Of a DNA stretch of 64,000 nt, positions 43,580-52,572 are shown in pieces. Numbering within the stretch: the stretch's first letter is position 1; every line of letters begins with the position of its first letter. The DNA is from CAVWNR01 sp963756525. GTDB lineage: Bacteria > Actinomycetota > Actinomycetes > Mycobacteriales > Jatrophihabitantaceae. The notes below the pieces were generated by a model. That model saw only the letters and a program-made list of their open reading frames with translations, did no database searches and had not been told where the DNA came from. The translations under genes and the position numbers were made by a program. The DNA lies in assembly GCA_963756525.1 (NCBI GenBank), contig CAVWNR010000009.1, positions 992,001 through 1,056,000 of the forward strand, read 5' to 3'.

Positions 43580-44781
43580 GCGAACCGGCCGGCGAAGTCC
43601 GCGATCGCGTCCGCCGTGCGCCGCACGTCGGCGTCGGTCAGGCCGTGGCTCATGCCGAGCGTCATGCCCCGCGCGAACACGGCGTCCGCCTCCGGCAACC
43701 CTTCCGCGGGTTGCCGGTAGTGGACGCCGCGCATCATCGGGTGTCGGGTGATGTTCCCGCTCCACACCGTCCGGGTGTCGATCCCTGCCGCCTCGATAGC
43801 CTCCTGCAGGTCGCTGCGGGTAAAGGGCGCGTCGGCGTTGACCATCACCGGGTAGCACAGCCAGGCGGTGTCCAGCTCCGGTGTCTCGACTGGTGTGCTG
43901 AAGAACTCGGGGAACGCGGCGTAGGCCGCGGTGTACGCGGCGAAGGTCTCCTTACGCCGCTTGTAGTTCTGCTCCAGCTTGCCCAGTTGCACGACGCCGT
44001 ACGCGGCGCCGAGCTCGGATGGCTCGAAGTTCCACGGCAGCACGTCGAAGATGAAGTCGTTGTCGTAGTCCACGCCGTCGAGGTCCTCCCGGAACACCCG
44101 GCCCGTCCCGTTGCCGAACAGGTTCGGCTCGGAGCGGCGTCCCCATCGGCGCAACAGCAGCGCGGTGTCGCGCCGCTCGACGTCGTCCATCATGACCATG
44201 CCGCCATTGCCGGCGCAGGTGATGATGTGCGCCATCGAGAAGCTGGTGACGACCAGGTCGGCGCGCCCGCCGGTCGGGGTGCCGCGCAGCCGAGCTCCGA
44301 GTGCGTCGCAGGAATCCTCGATGACCAACAGGCCGTGCCGGTCGGCAACGGCGCGGATTGCGTCCCAGTTCGGGCAGTTGCCGGCCAGGTTCGGGACGAG
44401 GATCGCGCGGGTCTTGTCGCTCACCATCGCTTCAATGTTGGCGACGTCCACCTGGAACGTGTTCGGCTCGACGTCGACGAATGCCGGGACCAGGCCGGCC
44501 CGCACGATGGGTGCCACGTCGGTCGAGAAGGTCAGCGGCGACGTGATCACCTCGCTGCCGCGTGGCAGCCCCAGCAGTTCCACGGCGAGATAGAGCCCGG
44601 ACGAGCCGGAATTGCACATCACGCCGTACTGCTTGCCGCTCAGCTCTGGGATTCGGGTTTCCAGCTCGCGCACATTCTTGCCGATGCGCAGCCCCTGGTG
44701 ACCGCTGCGCAGCACATCGACGACGGCGGCGATCTCCTGTTCGCCGTGCGTGGCACGGGCGTAGGTGATGCGATCAGTCAT
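43576..44781 (-). CDS. DegT/DnrJ/EryC1-family protein with His in place of PLP lysine (RfbH/ColD-like)
   Basis: 401 residues of the type I PLP fold seen in sugar aminotransferases: SGSSGLYLAVELLGL, VDVEPNTFQVD, and IEDSCDALGA with Asp156 for the pyridine nitrogen. The residue that should be the Schiff-base Lys is His185 in TSFSMAHIITCAGNGG. A His here is the mark of PLP/PMP dehydratases (CDP-hexulose E1/RfbH and ColD), which remove a hydroxyl rather than transfer an amino group. Such a protein coupled (ATGA) to an SDR and thiolase in a sterol operon is unexpected. Deoxygenation of a steroid or sugar conjugate is possible, but unproven. Confidence 0.82.
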   Translation of the reverse strand: MTDRITYARATHGEQEIAAVVDVLRSGHQGLRIGKNVRELETRIPELSGKQYGVMCNSGSSGLYLAVELLGLPRGSEVITSPLTFSTDVAPIVRAGLVPAFVDVEPNTFQVDVANIEAMVSDKTRAILVPNLAGNCPNWDAIRAVADRHGLLVIEDSCDALGARLRGTPTGGRADLVVTSFSMAHIITCAGNGGMVMMDDVERRDTALLLRRWGRRSEPNLFGNGTGRVFREDLDGVDYDNDFIFDVLPWNFEPSELGAAYGVVQLGKLEQNYKRRKETFAAYTAAYAAFPEFFSTPVETPELDTAWLCYPVMVNADAPFTRSDLQEAIEAAGIDTRTVWSGNITRHPMMRGVHYRQPAEGLPEADAVFARGMTLGMSHGLTDADVRRTADAIADFAGRFA

Positions 44782-44796
44782 CTCGTGTCGCTCCCT

Positions 44797-45975
44797 TCAG
44801 CTGTCGGCGGACAGCACCAGCGCGCTGTGCGGGACGGGCGAGCCGCCGGTCACCAGCACGTTGCGCACCGGCTTGGCCGGCTGGTTGACCGATGTGCCGC
44901 GGATGAGCCGAACGCCTTCGGCGATCCCGTTGACGCCGTGGATGTAGCCCTCACCCAGCTGACCACCGTGGGTATTCACCGGCAGCCGGCCACCCACCTC
45001 GAGGTTGCCGTCGGCAACGAAGTCCCTGGCCTCGCCACGCTTGCAAAAGCCGTATTCCTCCAGTTGCAGCAGCACCATCGGCGTGAACGCGTCGTAGACG
45101 ATCGCCGCATCGATACCGTCCGGGCCGAACCGGGCCTGCCGCCAGAGCTGCTCGGCTACCAGCTCGACCTCGGGCAGCTCCTCGATGTCGTCGCGGTAGT
45201 AGCTGCTCATGGAGATCTGCTGCGGCCCGACGCCCTGCGCCGCGCCGGTGACAATCGCCGGCGGGTGCGGGAGTTCGCGAGCGCGTTCAGTGCTGACGAT
45301 GACCAGTGCCTGGCCGCCGTCGCTTTCCTGACAGCAGTCCAGCAGCCGCAGCGGGTCGGCGATCATGCGCGAGCTTTGATGGTCATCCAGGGTGATCGGC
45401 CGCTGGTAGAACCATGCCTTGGGGTTGTTCGCGGCGTGCTTGCGGGACAGCACGGATATTTGCCCGAAGTCGGCGCTGGTCGCGCCGTACTTGTGCATGT
45501 ACCGGCGGGCGAGAAACGCTTCCTGCTGTGCCGGCGTGAGCAAGCCGTATGGGTTGATCCAGTTGCGATACTCCTGATCGGTGCTCGGCGCATACGCGAA
45601 CGGCGGTGGACCGGCACCGAAGCGATGCCCGGAGCGTTCGTTGAAGGCGCGGTAGACGACCACGACGCTCGCCACGCCGCTGGCGATCGCCATCGCCGCC
45701 TGCTGCACCGGTGCGCATGCGCCTCCGCCGCCGTGCGGAATCCGGCTGAAGAAGGCCAGCTGGGGGATGCCTAGCGCCCGAGCGACAGCGATCTCGGGGT
45801 TGTTCTCCATCGTGAACAGCGCAAAGCCGTCCACCTCGGCCGGATCGAGTTGCGCATCCGCCAGCGCGGCGAGCACGCACTCGCAGGCGAGCTGCCACTC
45901 GCTACGCCCGGAGTTCTTGCTGAACTCGGTGGCACCGATGCCGGCGATCGCTGCCGCGCCGGCGAGGCCGCTCAC
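44797..45975 (-). CDS. ltp2: Ltp2-like steroid side-chain aldol lyase
   Basis: 392 residues, thiolase superfamily without a normal thiolase triad. GIGATEFSKNSGRSEWQLA, YRAFNERSGHRFG, RKHAANNPKAWFY, LLDCCQESDGG and NTHGGQLGEGYIHGVNGIAEG follow mycobacterial Ltp2 very closely. Ltp2 cleaves the 17-hydroxy-20-carboxyl-CoA intermediate by retro-aldol reaction, giving the 17-ketosteroid and propionyl-CoA, and requires a DUF35 partner, encoded here at 46442. The GTG start overlaps the ChsH1 stop. 15 bases to the DegT gene. Confidence 0.93.
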   Translation of the reverse strand: MSGLAGAAAIAGIGATEFSKNSGRSEWQLACECVLAALADAQLDPAEVDGFALFTMENNPEIAVARALGIPQLAFFSRIPHGGGGACAPVQQAAMAIASGVASVVVVYRAFNERSGHRFGAGPPPFAYAPSTDQEYRNWINPYGLLTPAQQEAFLARRYMHKYGATSADFGQISVLSRKHAANNPKAWFYQRPITLDDHQSSRMIADPLRLLDCCQESDGGQALVIVSTERARELPHPPAIVTGAAQGVGPQQISMSSYYRDDIEELPEVELVAEQLWRQARFGPDGIDAAIVYDAFTPMVLLQLEEYGFCKRGEARDFVADGNLEVGGRLPVNTHGGQLGEGYIHGVNGIAEGVRLIRGTSVNQPAKPVRNVLVTGGSPVPHSALVLSADS

Positions 45976-46445
45976 GCCGCGCCGCCGGGGCTCGGGCCGA
46001 CGGCGACCTCGGCGGTGACGTGCACCCCGCGCTGGTTGCGCCCGATGACCTGTATCGTCGCGATGTCGCCATCCACCGCGGTGACCGCACCGGTCATGGC
46101 CAGGACGTCGCCCGGGAAGTTCGGCACGCCGAGCCGCAGGGCCACCCGACGGATCCGGCCACCGGGCCCCGTCCAGTCGGTGACGTACCGGTCGATGAAC
46201 CCGTTCGTGGTGTTGATCGACATGAAGATGTCCGGCATGCCACGCTCCTGCGCCTTACCCGGGTCGTGGTGCACATCCTCGAAATCCTGGGAGGCGATCG
46301 CGCCGGCCACGATCGTCGTCCGGTCGATGGGGACGTCCAAGGGGGGCAGGCTTGTGCCGACCCGGACCGTCGGATAGCACTCGGCCTCCTTCGTCGGCCG
46401 CGGAGACGATGCTGTGCTGGATGGTTCGCTCACAAGCTCGCTCAC
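45972..46445 (-). CDS. chsH1: ChsH1-like MaoC hydratase subunit
   Basis: 157 residues from GTG 46445 (GTGA with the DUF35 stop); the first 30 residues are extra compared with mycobacterial ChsH1. ASQDFEDVHHDPGKAQERG, INTTNGFIDRYVTDWTGPGG and RLGVPNFPGDVL follow ChsH1 closely, including the HHD of the hydratase site. It forms the catalytic half of the ChsH1-ChsH2 enoyl-CoA hydratase acting on the 3-carbon steroid side chain. Followed by Ltp2 with a 4-base overlap. Confidence 0.92.
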   Translation of the reverse strand: MSELVSEPSSTASSPRPTKEAECYPTVRVGTSLPPLDVPIDRTTIVAGAIASQDFEDVHHDPGKAQERGMPDIFMSINTTNGFIDRYVTDWTGPGGRIRRVALRLGVPNFPGDVLAMTGAVTAVDGDIATIQVIGRNQRGVHVTAEVAVGPSPGGAA

Positions 46446-46861
46446 TGCTGCTCCCCCCGTGCTCGCAGCTGCGGCAGCATCTCGCCGTGCGCGTGTTCGG
46501 CGAACCCCACGTCGAGTTCGATGCCGATACGCAGTTCGTCCGGATCGATGCCGGCGATGTCCGCGACCAGCCGGGTGCCCTCCTCGAGATCGACAAGCCC
46601 GACCGCGAGCGGGTAGTCGAACGCTGGGTCCGGCGGGTGATGTAGCACGGTGTAGCTGTAAAGGGTGCACCGCCGGGAGGACTGCACGGTGTCCCAGGCC
46701 AGCGAGCGGCAGCGCGGGCAAGCCGGCGTCGGCGGGTGCCGCAGCGTCTTGCAGTCGGCGCAGCGTTGAATCTCCAGCCGGCCCTCGCGCGCGGCGGCGA
46801 AGAAGAACTCGTTGTCCTGGGTGACCGTAAGCCGCGGAACCGCGGTCGGCACGTCGTTCAC
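46442..46861 (-). CDS. DUF35 OB-fold/zinc-ribbon protein (ChsH2 C-terminal domain as a separate gene)
   Basis: 139 residues. A four-Cys zinc ribbon (Cys34, Cys37, Cys48, Cys51 in CADCKTLRHPPTPACPRC) is followed by an OB-fold (YSYTVLHHPPDPAFDYPLAVGLVDL). In mycobacterial ChsH2 this domain is fused after a MaoC domain; here it is an independent gene coupled by GTGA overlaps to the MaoC gene before it and ChsH1 after it. It is the partner that activates Ltp2 and links hydration to retro-aldol cleavage. Confidence 0.9.
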   Translation of the reverse strand: MNDVPTAVPRLTVTQDNEFFFAAAREGRLEIQRCADCKTLRHPPTPACPRCRSLAWDTVQSSRRCTLYSYTVLHHPPDPAFDYPLAVGLVDLEEGTRLVADIAGIDPDELRIGIELDVGFAEHAHGEMLPQLRARGEQQ

Positions 46862-47412
46862 GCCACGGCCTCCTTGCTGTTCGGGTCGAAACGCAACATC
46901 CGGAACCGCTCCTCGACCAGCAGGTCACCATGCTGGTCGACGTATCTCTTGCGGAGCGTGATGAAACACCCGTTGCCCAGCGCGGTCTGCTTGACCGGCG
47001 AGATGTCGTCGATGGTGAAGTGGCAGGTCACCCGATCGCCGGGATGAGCCTCGCGCAGGTAGTCCTGTTCGAGGTTCGTCGCGACCACGGATGCGTATCC
47101 CGCCTCGTCCAGCAGTGTGAGCAACTGCGAATACGGGAAGTTCTCGGTGACCCCCTGGGCGCGCAACCTCTGGATCTGCCGGTAGCGCCGCAGCCCCGCC
47201 ATGATCCAGGTCGAGATCATGGCGGGCGGGCAGACGATGCCGGCTCGTCCGGTCGCCCGCGCTGCCTCGTCGTCGACGTAGACGGGATTCTCGTCCTCGT
47301 GTGCCTCCGCCCAGTTGCGGATCATGGCGTCGTTCACGGCGTAGCGGGCGACCCGTGGCGGCTCGGCCTCCAGTCCGACGAACTGTTTCAGCCGGTCGTG
47401 CAGGCTCTCCAC
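46858..47412 (-). CDS. MaoC-like hydratase subunit (ChsH2 N-terminal domain as a separate gene)
   Basis: 184 residues from GTG 47412 (AGAGAGGG upstream). MIRNWAEAHEDENPVYVDDEAAR and GIVCPPAMISTWIMAGL are the MaoC hotdog elements of ChsH2. Together with the DUF35 gene (323 residues in total) it equals the single 311-residue ChsH2. It is the first gene of the operon that runs from here to 35.2 kb; no conserved motif site was found in the 126 bases upstream. Confidence 0.88.
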   Translation of the reverse strand: MESLHDRLKQFVGLEAEPPRVARYAVNDAMIRNWAEAHEDENPVYVDDEAARATGRAGIVCPPAMISTWIMAGLRRYRQIQRLRAQGVTENFPYSQLLTLLDEAGYASVVATNLEQDYLREAHPGDRVTCHFTIDDISPVKQTALGNGCFITLRKRYVDQHGDLLVEERFRMLRFDPNSKEAVA

Positions 47413-47538
47413 CGGATCCCTCTCTGCGCGTGGCCGATCGACGTGCAACGGCGCCTTGCTTGCACGGTATGGCCGGCGCCGGACGAGGGGACGCCGTCTC
47501 CCGGCCAACGGGACGTGTCTCGCCGGAATCGAACGCGG

Positions 47539-49953
47539 CTACCTGGGCCGGGCCAACAGCTGCTCGTAATTGTGCCTGGCGATCTGGTCGACGACGTCGG
47601 TTGCCCGCAAGGCGTCGACCAGCTCCGCGACGAACCCGGCACGCCGCTCGGCGGACTGCGCCGTGTCGTCATCCAACAGGCCGCGGTTGCGGGCCAGCTG
47701 CACGGCCGGCTTGAACAGTTGGGCAGCGATCGACTCCGGTCGTTCGATCCGCTTCTGGGCCAGCATCTGCCGGCCCAGCCCGGCGCACCGCCGCAGAAAA
47801 GCTCGCTCGTCGAACTCGGCCGCTGGGGTGTGATCGGCCGCGAGTGCCGTGCCGACCACGAGGTAGGCCTCGAGAAATGGGCGCAGGGTCGCGTGCGCGA
47901 CCGGGAAGCGGAGGCTGTGCAGCAGCTCGTCAGCGCCGGCCGGGCCTTTCCCGAGCCGGGCGGCCCACTGCGGGTCGGTGCGGACGAGCTCTGCGCTCAG
48001 GTCGGCCTTGAAGCGTTCCTTCTCCAGGAAGAAGAAGTCGAACTTCAGCAGGTCGCGCAGCGCCATCGCAGCGTTCCAGAAGGTGGACTCCCCATCGGGA
48101 TCCTCCGACTGCGCCGCGCGAACCAGGGCGAGCTCGGCAATGGCGTTGTTCAGGAAAAAGTGGACGATCGAGTTACGGTAGAACGCCGCAACGACATGTT
48201 GCCCGGCGCCTATTCCGTACACCGGCTCGGGGCCTTCGTCGAAGCGGGTCACTACCTTGAAGTGGATCAACGCGTCGAGGGCGGCCTGCAGGCCATCGTC
48301 GCGGCTCAGCGCTCGCGCGCTGTCGGTCATGGGCAACTGGTGACGGTCGACGAAGTCGATGACGACCGCCAGGGCGGCGCGCAGTTCGGGCAGGGTGAGC
48401 GCCCGGTCGACAGCGGCCAGCAAGGTAAGCGCCAGCAGGGCCGTACCGGTCGCCGGCGTGGCCCGCAGGATCCGCCAGGACACCTCGAAACCGAGCTTCT
48501 GCAGCTCGAGGTCGGTCTCACTCGCATCGTCCGGGCGGGTGTGCGGCGGTCCGAGCATCTCCCGCAACGACAGCGGCTCGGCGAAACGAACGTAAACCTT
48601 GCCGTACCGGTCACGCAGCCCGCGCCAGTAGCGCAACAGCCATCCGACGTCTTCGGGCTGCTTCGCCTTGCCGGCCGCCTCCCCGGCAAAGTCGCCGACT
48701 TCGCGCAACTGGTCGTAGGTGATGGACACCGGAAGGAGCAGCACGTCGTCGGCTCTGCCCTCGCGGTACGCGTCGACCACGTAGACGAGCGCGCCGAGCT
48801 TGGGAGGCAACATCTTCCCAGTGCGCGACCGGCCCCCCTCGATGTACCACTCGAGGTGGAATCGCTTCTCGACGAGGTAGCCGAGGTACTCGCGTAGCGC
48901 GTACCGATAGACGGGCGCGCCGCGGCTGTCGCGCCGGATGAAGATGCCGCCCGAGCGGCGGGTTATCGGGCCGACCGGCCAGAAGTTCATGTTGGCGCCG
49001 GCGAGCACGTGCCGTCGGGGCAGTCTCAGCTCCTGTGAGACGACGGGCAGGACCATCCCGTCGAGATGTGACCGATGCGAGGACAGCGTGACCGTCGGGT
49101 AGTCCTGCATCGCCTTGCGAACCCGATCGACCTGGTCGCGGTCAATGTCCGCCTCGTAACCGACCTCATACATCTTGCGGCTGGTCAGCAGGGTGAAGTC
49201 CGTCTCGGCTCGGCTGTAGCCGGCGACGAGCCCGCTCAGGTGCTTGCTCGCCTCGGTCGCAATCTCGCCCCGATCACGGCCGAGTCGCGTCGCCAACCGC
49301 CGAATACCGTCGCGGAACCGGGCCGATGTCTCGATCTCTTCGCGCACCAGCCGGGGCACCTTGTGCTGCGGTCCGAGCAGCCTCGACTCGGCGCGTTCCA
49401 GGGCGAGCACCAGCCGCCGGGCGACGAAGCGCGCAAACACGTCGGCGTCGGCGTCGCTGCGCTGCCGCCACGCCTGCCGCAGCTCACCGACGGTGGCGGC
49501 CTCCGCCACGACCACGTGGATCCGATCGGGCTGCAGGCGCTGCAGCACCTGCTGGAGCTGGGGACGCGGATGGCGCGGGTCACCGGCCAGCACCGCTTCC
49601 GGCAGGTGCGGCAGCCGCTCGGGATCGCGAACCTGCCAGACGACGCGGACCGGCAGCAACACTCGGTCGTCCCGGTCGTCGAGCCTGGGTTCCAGCCGGG
49701 CCGCGATGGCGCCAACGTTCTCCCCGCGGGCATAAGGCACGTATGCCGTGGTTACATCCGAACTCGCCGGTGCGGTTGTCCGGACCCAGTTTGTGAGGAT
49801 CGCGCGTTCGGTTCGGCTCGAGATCTGTGCGCAGATGGTGACCGGCGCGGACCCGGCCGGCCAGGTGTCGGCAGCGGTGGCCGGCTTACCGGTTGGCTGC
49901 GCCCCGGCCGTGGCGGTCTGGTTCTTCTTCGCCGGCAAGGTCTCATCCTCCAC
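47539..49953 (-). CDS. plsB: Glycerol-3-phosphate acyltransferase PlsB
   Basis: About 804 residues from GTG 49953; a TTG six codons in has the better ribosome site (GGAGGATG). Acyltransferase motifs I and III are LSSHRSHLDGMVLP (HX4D) and YIEGGRSRTGKMLPPK, with an extended N-terminal alpha-helical domain and C-terminal tail, as in PlsB2 of mycobacteria. Membrane-associated; adds the first acyl chain to glycerol-3-phosphate. gpsA, which makes that substrate, lies immediately upstream in the same direction (39 bases). Confidence 0.9.
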   Translation of the reverse strand: MEDETLPAKKNQTATAGAQPTGKPATAADTWPAGSAPVTICAQISSRTERAILTNWVRTTAPASSDVTTAYVPYARGENVGAIAARLEPRLDDRDDRVLLPVRVVWQVRDPERLPHLPEAVLAGDPRHPRPQLQQVLQRLQPDRIHVVVAEAATVGELRQAWRQRSDADADVFARFVARRLVLALERAESRLLGPQHKVPRLVREEIETSARFRDGIRRLATRLGRDRGEIATEASKHLSGLVAGYSRAETDFTLLTSRKMYEVGYEADIDRDQVDRVRKAMQDYPTVTLSSHRSHLDGMVLPVVSQELRLPRRHVLAGANMNFWPVGPITRRSGGIFIRRDSRGAPVYRYALREYLGYLVEKRFHLEWYIEGGRSRTGKMLPPKLGALVYVVDAYREGRADDVLLLPVSITYDQLREVGDFAGEAAGKAKQPEDVGWLLRYWRGLRDRYGKVYVRFAEPLSLREMLGPPHTRPDDASETDLELQKLGFEVSWRILRATPATGTALLALTLLAAVDRALTLPELRAALAVVIDFVDRHQLPMTDSARALSRDDGLQAALDALIHFKVVTRFDEGPEPVYGIGAGQHVVAAFYRNSIVHFFLNNAIAELALVRAAQSEDPDGESTFWNAAMALRDLLKFDFFFLEKERFKADLSAELVRTDPQWAARLGKGPAGADELLHSLRFPVAHATLRPFLEAYLVVGTALAADHTPAAEFDERAFLRRCAGLGRQMLAQKRIERPESIAAQLFKPAVQLARNRGLLDDDTAQSAERRAGFVAELVDALRATDVVDQIARHNYEQLLARPR

Positions 49954-49992
49954 TCTGGCCGCGGAACCGCGGTGGTTGGGCTGGCTCGGTGA

Positions 49993-50985
49993 TCATCCCG
50001 GTTCGGCCTCGTGCCCGGCGGGTGGATACAGCCCGCGGTAGGCCTGGCTGCCGGTGATCTCGCCGCGCACCACTCGCTCGATCTCGCTGCAGATCGGCAT
50101 CGGAACGGCGTGCCGGTCGGCGAGCTGCATGACGGTGGGCGCGGTCTTGATTCCCTCCGCGACCATCCGCATGCCGGCGGTGATCTCCTCGAGTGGCTTG
50201 CCCAGGCCGAGCTGTTCGCCGACGGACCGGTTGCGGCTGTGCGGGCTCATGCAGGTAACGATGAGGTCGCCGAGCCCAGTCAGTCCGGCGAACGTGGCCG
50301 GCTCGCCACCCATCGCGACGCCGAGCCGGCTCAGCTCGGCGAGCCCACGGGTCATGATCATGGCGCGGGTGTTGTCGCCCACCTGGATGCCCTGCGCGAT
50401 CCCGCAGGCGATCGCGATCACGTTCTTCAGCGCGCCGCCGAGCTCGCAGCCGATGACATCGTGGTTGCGATAGACGCGAAACAGCCCGCGGCGCAGCACG
50501 CGTGCGAGCTCCGTGCCGACCGACGCGTCATCGGTTGCGATCACGGCCGCCGCGGCCTGCCCGCCCATGATCTCCCGAGCGATGTTCGGCCCGGCCAGTG
50601 CGGCCACGGGATGGCCCGGGAACATCTGCTCGATGACCTGCGTCATGCGCAGCAGCGAGCCTTGCTCAAGCCCCTTGGTCAGGCTAACCAGGGGAATCCA
50701 CGGCTGCACGTACGGGCGCCCCTGCGCGAGCGTGTCGCGGAACCCGTGCGACGGCACTCCGACGACCAGCACGGACGCGCGCGAGACCGCCTCTTCCAGG
50801 TCGGACGTCGCGCGCAGCCGCTCCGGCAGGGTGAAGTCGGTGAGGTAGCGCGGGTTGCGGTGCTCACCGTTGATCCGCTCGACCACCTTTGGGTCGCGTC
50901 CCCACAGCACTGTGTCGTTGTGCGCCGACAGCAGTGACGCGACCGTCGTCCCGAAGGAGCCGGCCCCGAGCACCGTGATCCGCAT
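49993..50985 (-). CDS. gpsA: NAD(P)-dependent glycerol-3-phosphate dehydrogenase
   Basis: 330 residues. The N-terminal Rossmann motif GAGSFGTTVA, the catalytic Lys in SLTKGLEQGSLLRM, and the C-terminal domain (GCELGGALKNVIAIACGIAQG, MITRGLAELSRLG, GDLIVTCMSPHSRN) are all typical of GpsA. It reduces dihydroxyacetone phosphate to glycerol-3-phosphate. Paired with plsB, so this is a glycerolipid start module. A second gene for this would normally exist elsewhere; no view of that here. Confidence 0.95.
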   Translation of the reverse strand: MRITVLGAGSFGTTVASLLSAHNDTVLWGRDPKVVERINGEHRNPRYLTDFTLPERLRATSDLEEAVSRASVLVVGVPSHGFRDTLAQGRPYVQPWIPLVSLTKGLEQGSLLRMTQVIEQMFPGHPVAALAGPNIAREIMGGQAAAAVIATDDASVGTELARVLRRGLFRVYRNHDVIGCELGGALKNVIAIACGIAQGIQVGDNTRAMIMTRGLAELSRLGVAMGGEPATFAGLTGLGDLIVTCMSPHSRNRSVGEQLGLGKPLEEITAGMRMVAEGIKTAPTVMQLADRHAVPMPICSEIERVVRGEITGSQAYRGLYPPAGHEAEPG

Positions 50986-51000
50986 CGCTACCCTCCCGCT

Positions 51001-51780
51001 TCAGCGCATTTTGACCGCGCCGCCGTCGACCATCAGCGTCTGCCCCGTGACGTAGCGGCTGTCATCGCTGGCCAGGAAGACCGCGACGGGGGCGATGTCG
51101 CTTGCCGGGTCACCGAGCCTGCCCAGCGGAATCCGCCGCAGCATGGCCGCGTAGCCGCTCGGGTCGGTCTCCGACCATTGCCTGACGCCAGGTGTGGCGG
51201 CAATCGGCGAGAGCACGTTCACCCGGATACCGTCGGGCGCCCACTCGTTGGCCGCGACCCGGGAGACGCCGCGGATCGCCTCCTTGGCCGCGGCGTACGA
51301 CGCCTGCGTCGGGGCGCCTTCCATGCCCGCGCCCGACCCGAAGTTGATCACCGACCCTTTCGTCTCGCGCAGGTGCGGATAGCAGGCTTGCATCAATCGC
51401 ACCGTGGCGTAGAAACCGCTGTTGAACGCCAGGTCGAACATCTCCTGGGTGTGCTCGGCGAGCGGGGCCTGCCGGGACGCCTGTGCGACGTTGACCAGCA
51501 CGTGCACGTTGCCGAACGCCCGCACCGCGGCCGCCGCGACGTCCGCTGCCGCGCCGGGCCCGCTCACGTCACGCGGCAGGAATCGCGCGGCATCGCCGAG
51601 TTCGGCTGCCGCCTTCTCGCCGGCTGCCCGGTCCACGTCCACGAACAGCACACGCGCGCCTTCCCGGACGAACGCGTCGACGATGCCGCGGCCGATGCCG
51701 CCGGCTCCTCCGGTGGCGATCGCCACCTTGCCGCGCAGCCGGCGGCACGCCGGCGTCTGCTCGCTTGTCACGGCGCTCAT
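51001..51780 (-). CDS. SDR-family oxidoreductase
   Basis: 259 residues. TGGAGGIGRGI nucleotide loop, Ser in INFGSGAG, Tyr/Lys in YAAAKEAIRG, and the MVDGG C-terminus. Its ATG overlaps the stop of the SDR at 51777 (ATGA), and it ends 15 bases before the gpsA start region. Two tandem, coupled SDRs suggest successive oxidation or epimerisation at a steroid hydroxyl. Substrate not readable. Confidence 0.85.
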   Translation of the reverse strand: MSAVTSEQTPACRRLRGKVAIATGGAGGIGRGIVDAFVREGARVLFVDVDRAAGEKAAAELGDAARFLPRDVSGPGAAADVAAAAVRAFGNVHVLVNVAQASRQAPLAEHTQEMFDLAFNSGFYATVRLMQACYPHLRETKGSVINFGSGAGMEGAPTQASYAAAKEAIRGVSRVAANEWAPDGIRVNVLSPIAATPGVRQWSETDPSGYAAMLRRIPLGRLGDPASDIAPVAVFLASDDSRYVTGQTLMVDGGAVKMR

Positions 51781-52568
51781 AGGTCCGGGAAAGGCATGCT
51801 GAGGTTTGACTGCACCAGGCCGCCGTCGACGGCGAGGACCTGTCCGGTGACGTACGACGAGGCGCCCGAGGCGAGGAAGAGCACGGCGGCCGCTACCTCC
51901 TCCGGATCGCCGATCCGGTGCAGCGGGGTGTTGTCTTCCAGCTTGCGCTTCAGCGTCGGGTCAGCGGCCACCACCTCGAGCGCTTCGGTGCTGATCGCGC
52001 CTGGCGCGACGGCGTTAACCCGCACCTTAGGGTTGAGTTCGGCGGCCAGGTGCCGCACGCCGTGGTCGAGCGCGGCCTTGCCGGTCGCGTAGGCGACATA
52101 GCCGCGGCCCACGACGTGCCCGCTGGCGCTGGAGACCATCACGACGCTGGCGGCTTCCGATTCCAGCAGGTGGGGCACAGCACACCGTACGAGTCGCAGG
52201 CCGTGCACGACATTGCGCTCGAAGGACTCCCGCAGCGTGTCGTCACCGGTTTGCGCGAACGGCCGCGGACGCGCTCCGCCGGTCACCGACACGATGATGT
52301 CCACCCGGCCGAACTCGCGCACGACCCGGTCGACTGCGTCCGCCACGGCGTCACCGTCGCCCATGTCGACCGGAAGGGCGAGCGCGTGCTGCCCGAAGGC
52401 GCGCGCCGCCTCGGCGACCTGGTCGATCTGCGCGCGGGTGCGGGCGAGAACCGCGATGTCGGCGCCCGCCTCGGCGAGGGCGAGGGCGCTGGCCGCTCCG
52501 ATGCCGCGCCCGGCCCCGGCGAGCAGCGCTACCCGGCCGGTGCAGCGAAACCGATCGAGGATCGCCAC
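51777..52568 (-). CDS. SDR-family oxidoreductase
   Basis: 263 residues. AGAGRGIGAASAL nucleotide loop (GAGRGIG), VSVTGGARPRP, Ser in MVSSASGH, Tyr/Lys in YVAYATGKAALDHG, and AVDGG near the end. Similar to FabG-like and hydroxysteroid dehydrogenases. Coupled by ATGA to the next SDR, and 4 bases from the small membrane protein gene, so likely in one operon with the ABC transporter genes upstream. Confidence 0.85.
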   Translation of the reverse strand: MAILDRFRCTGRVALLAGAGRGIGAASALALAEAGADIAVLARTRAQIDQVAEAARAFGQHALALPVDMGDGDAVADAVDRVVREFGRVDIIVSVTGGARPRPFAQTGDDTLRESFERNVVHGLRLVRCAVPHLLESEAASVVMVSSASGHVVGRGYVAYATGKAALDHGVRHLAAELNPKVRVNAVAPGAISTEALEVVAADPTLKRKLEDNTPLHRIGDPEEVAAAVLFLASGASSYVTGQVLAVDGGLVQSNLSMPFPDL

Positions 52569-52572
52569 TCCC

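Noticed and set aside
43549..45774. 741-residue plus-strand frame over DegT and Ltp2
   Set aside because: Antisense shadow; both minus-strand genes have clear family motifs and coupled starts.
46930..48897. 655-residue plus-strand frame over MaoC and plsB
   Set aside because: Antisense shadow crossing two genes and an intergenic gap; no domain recognisable.
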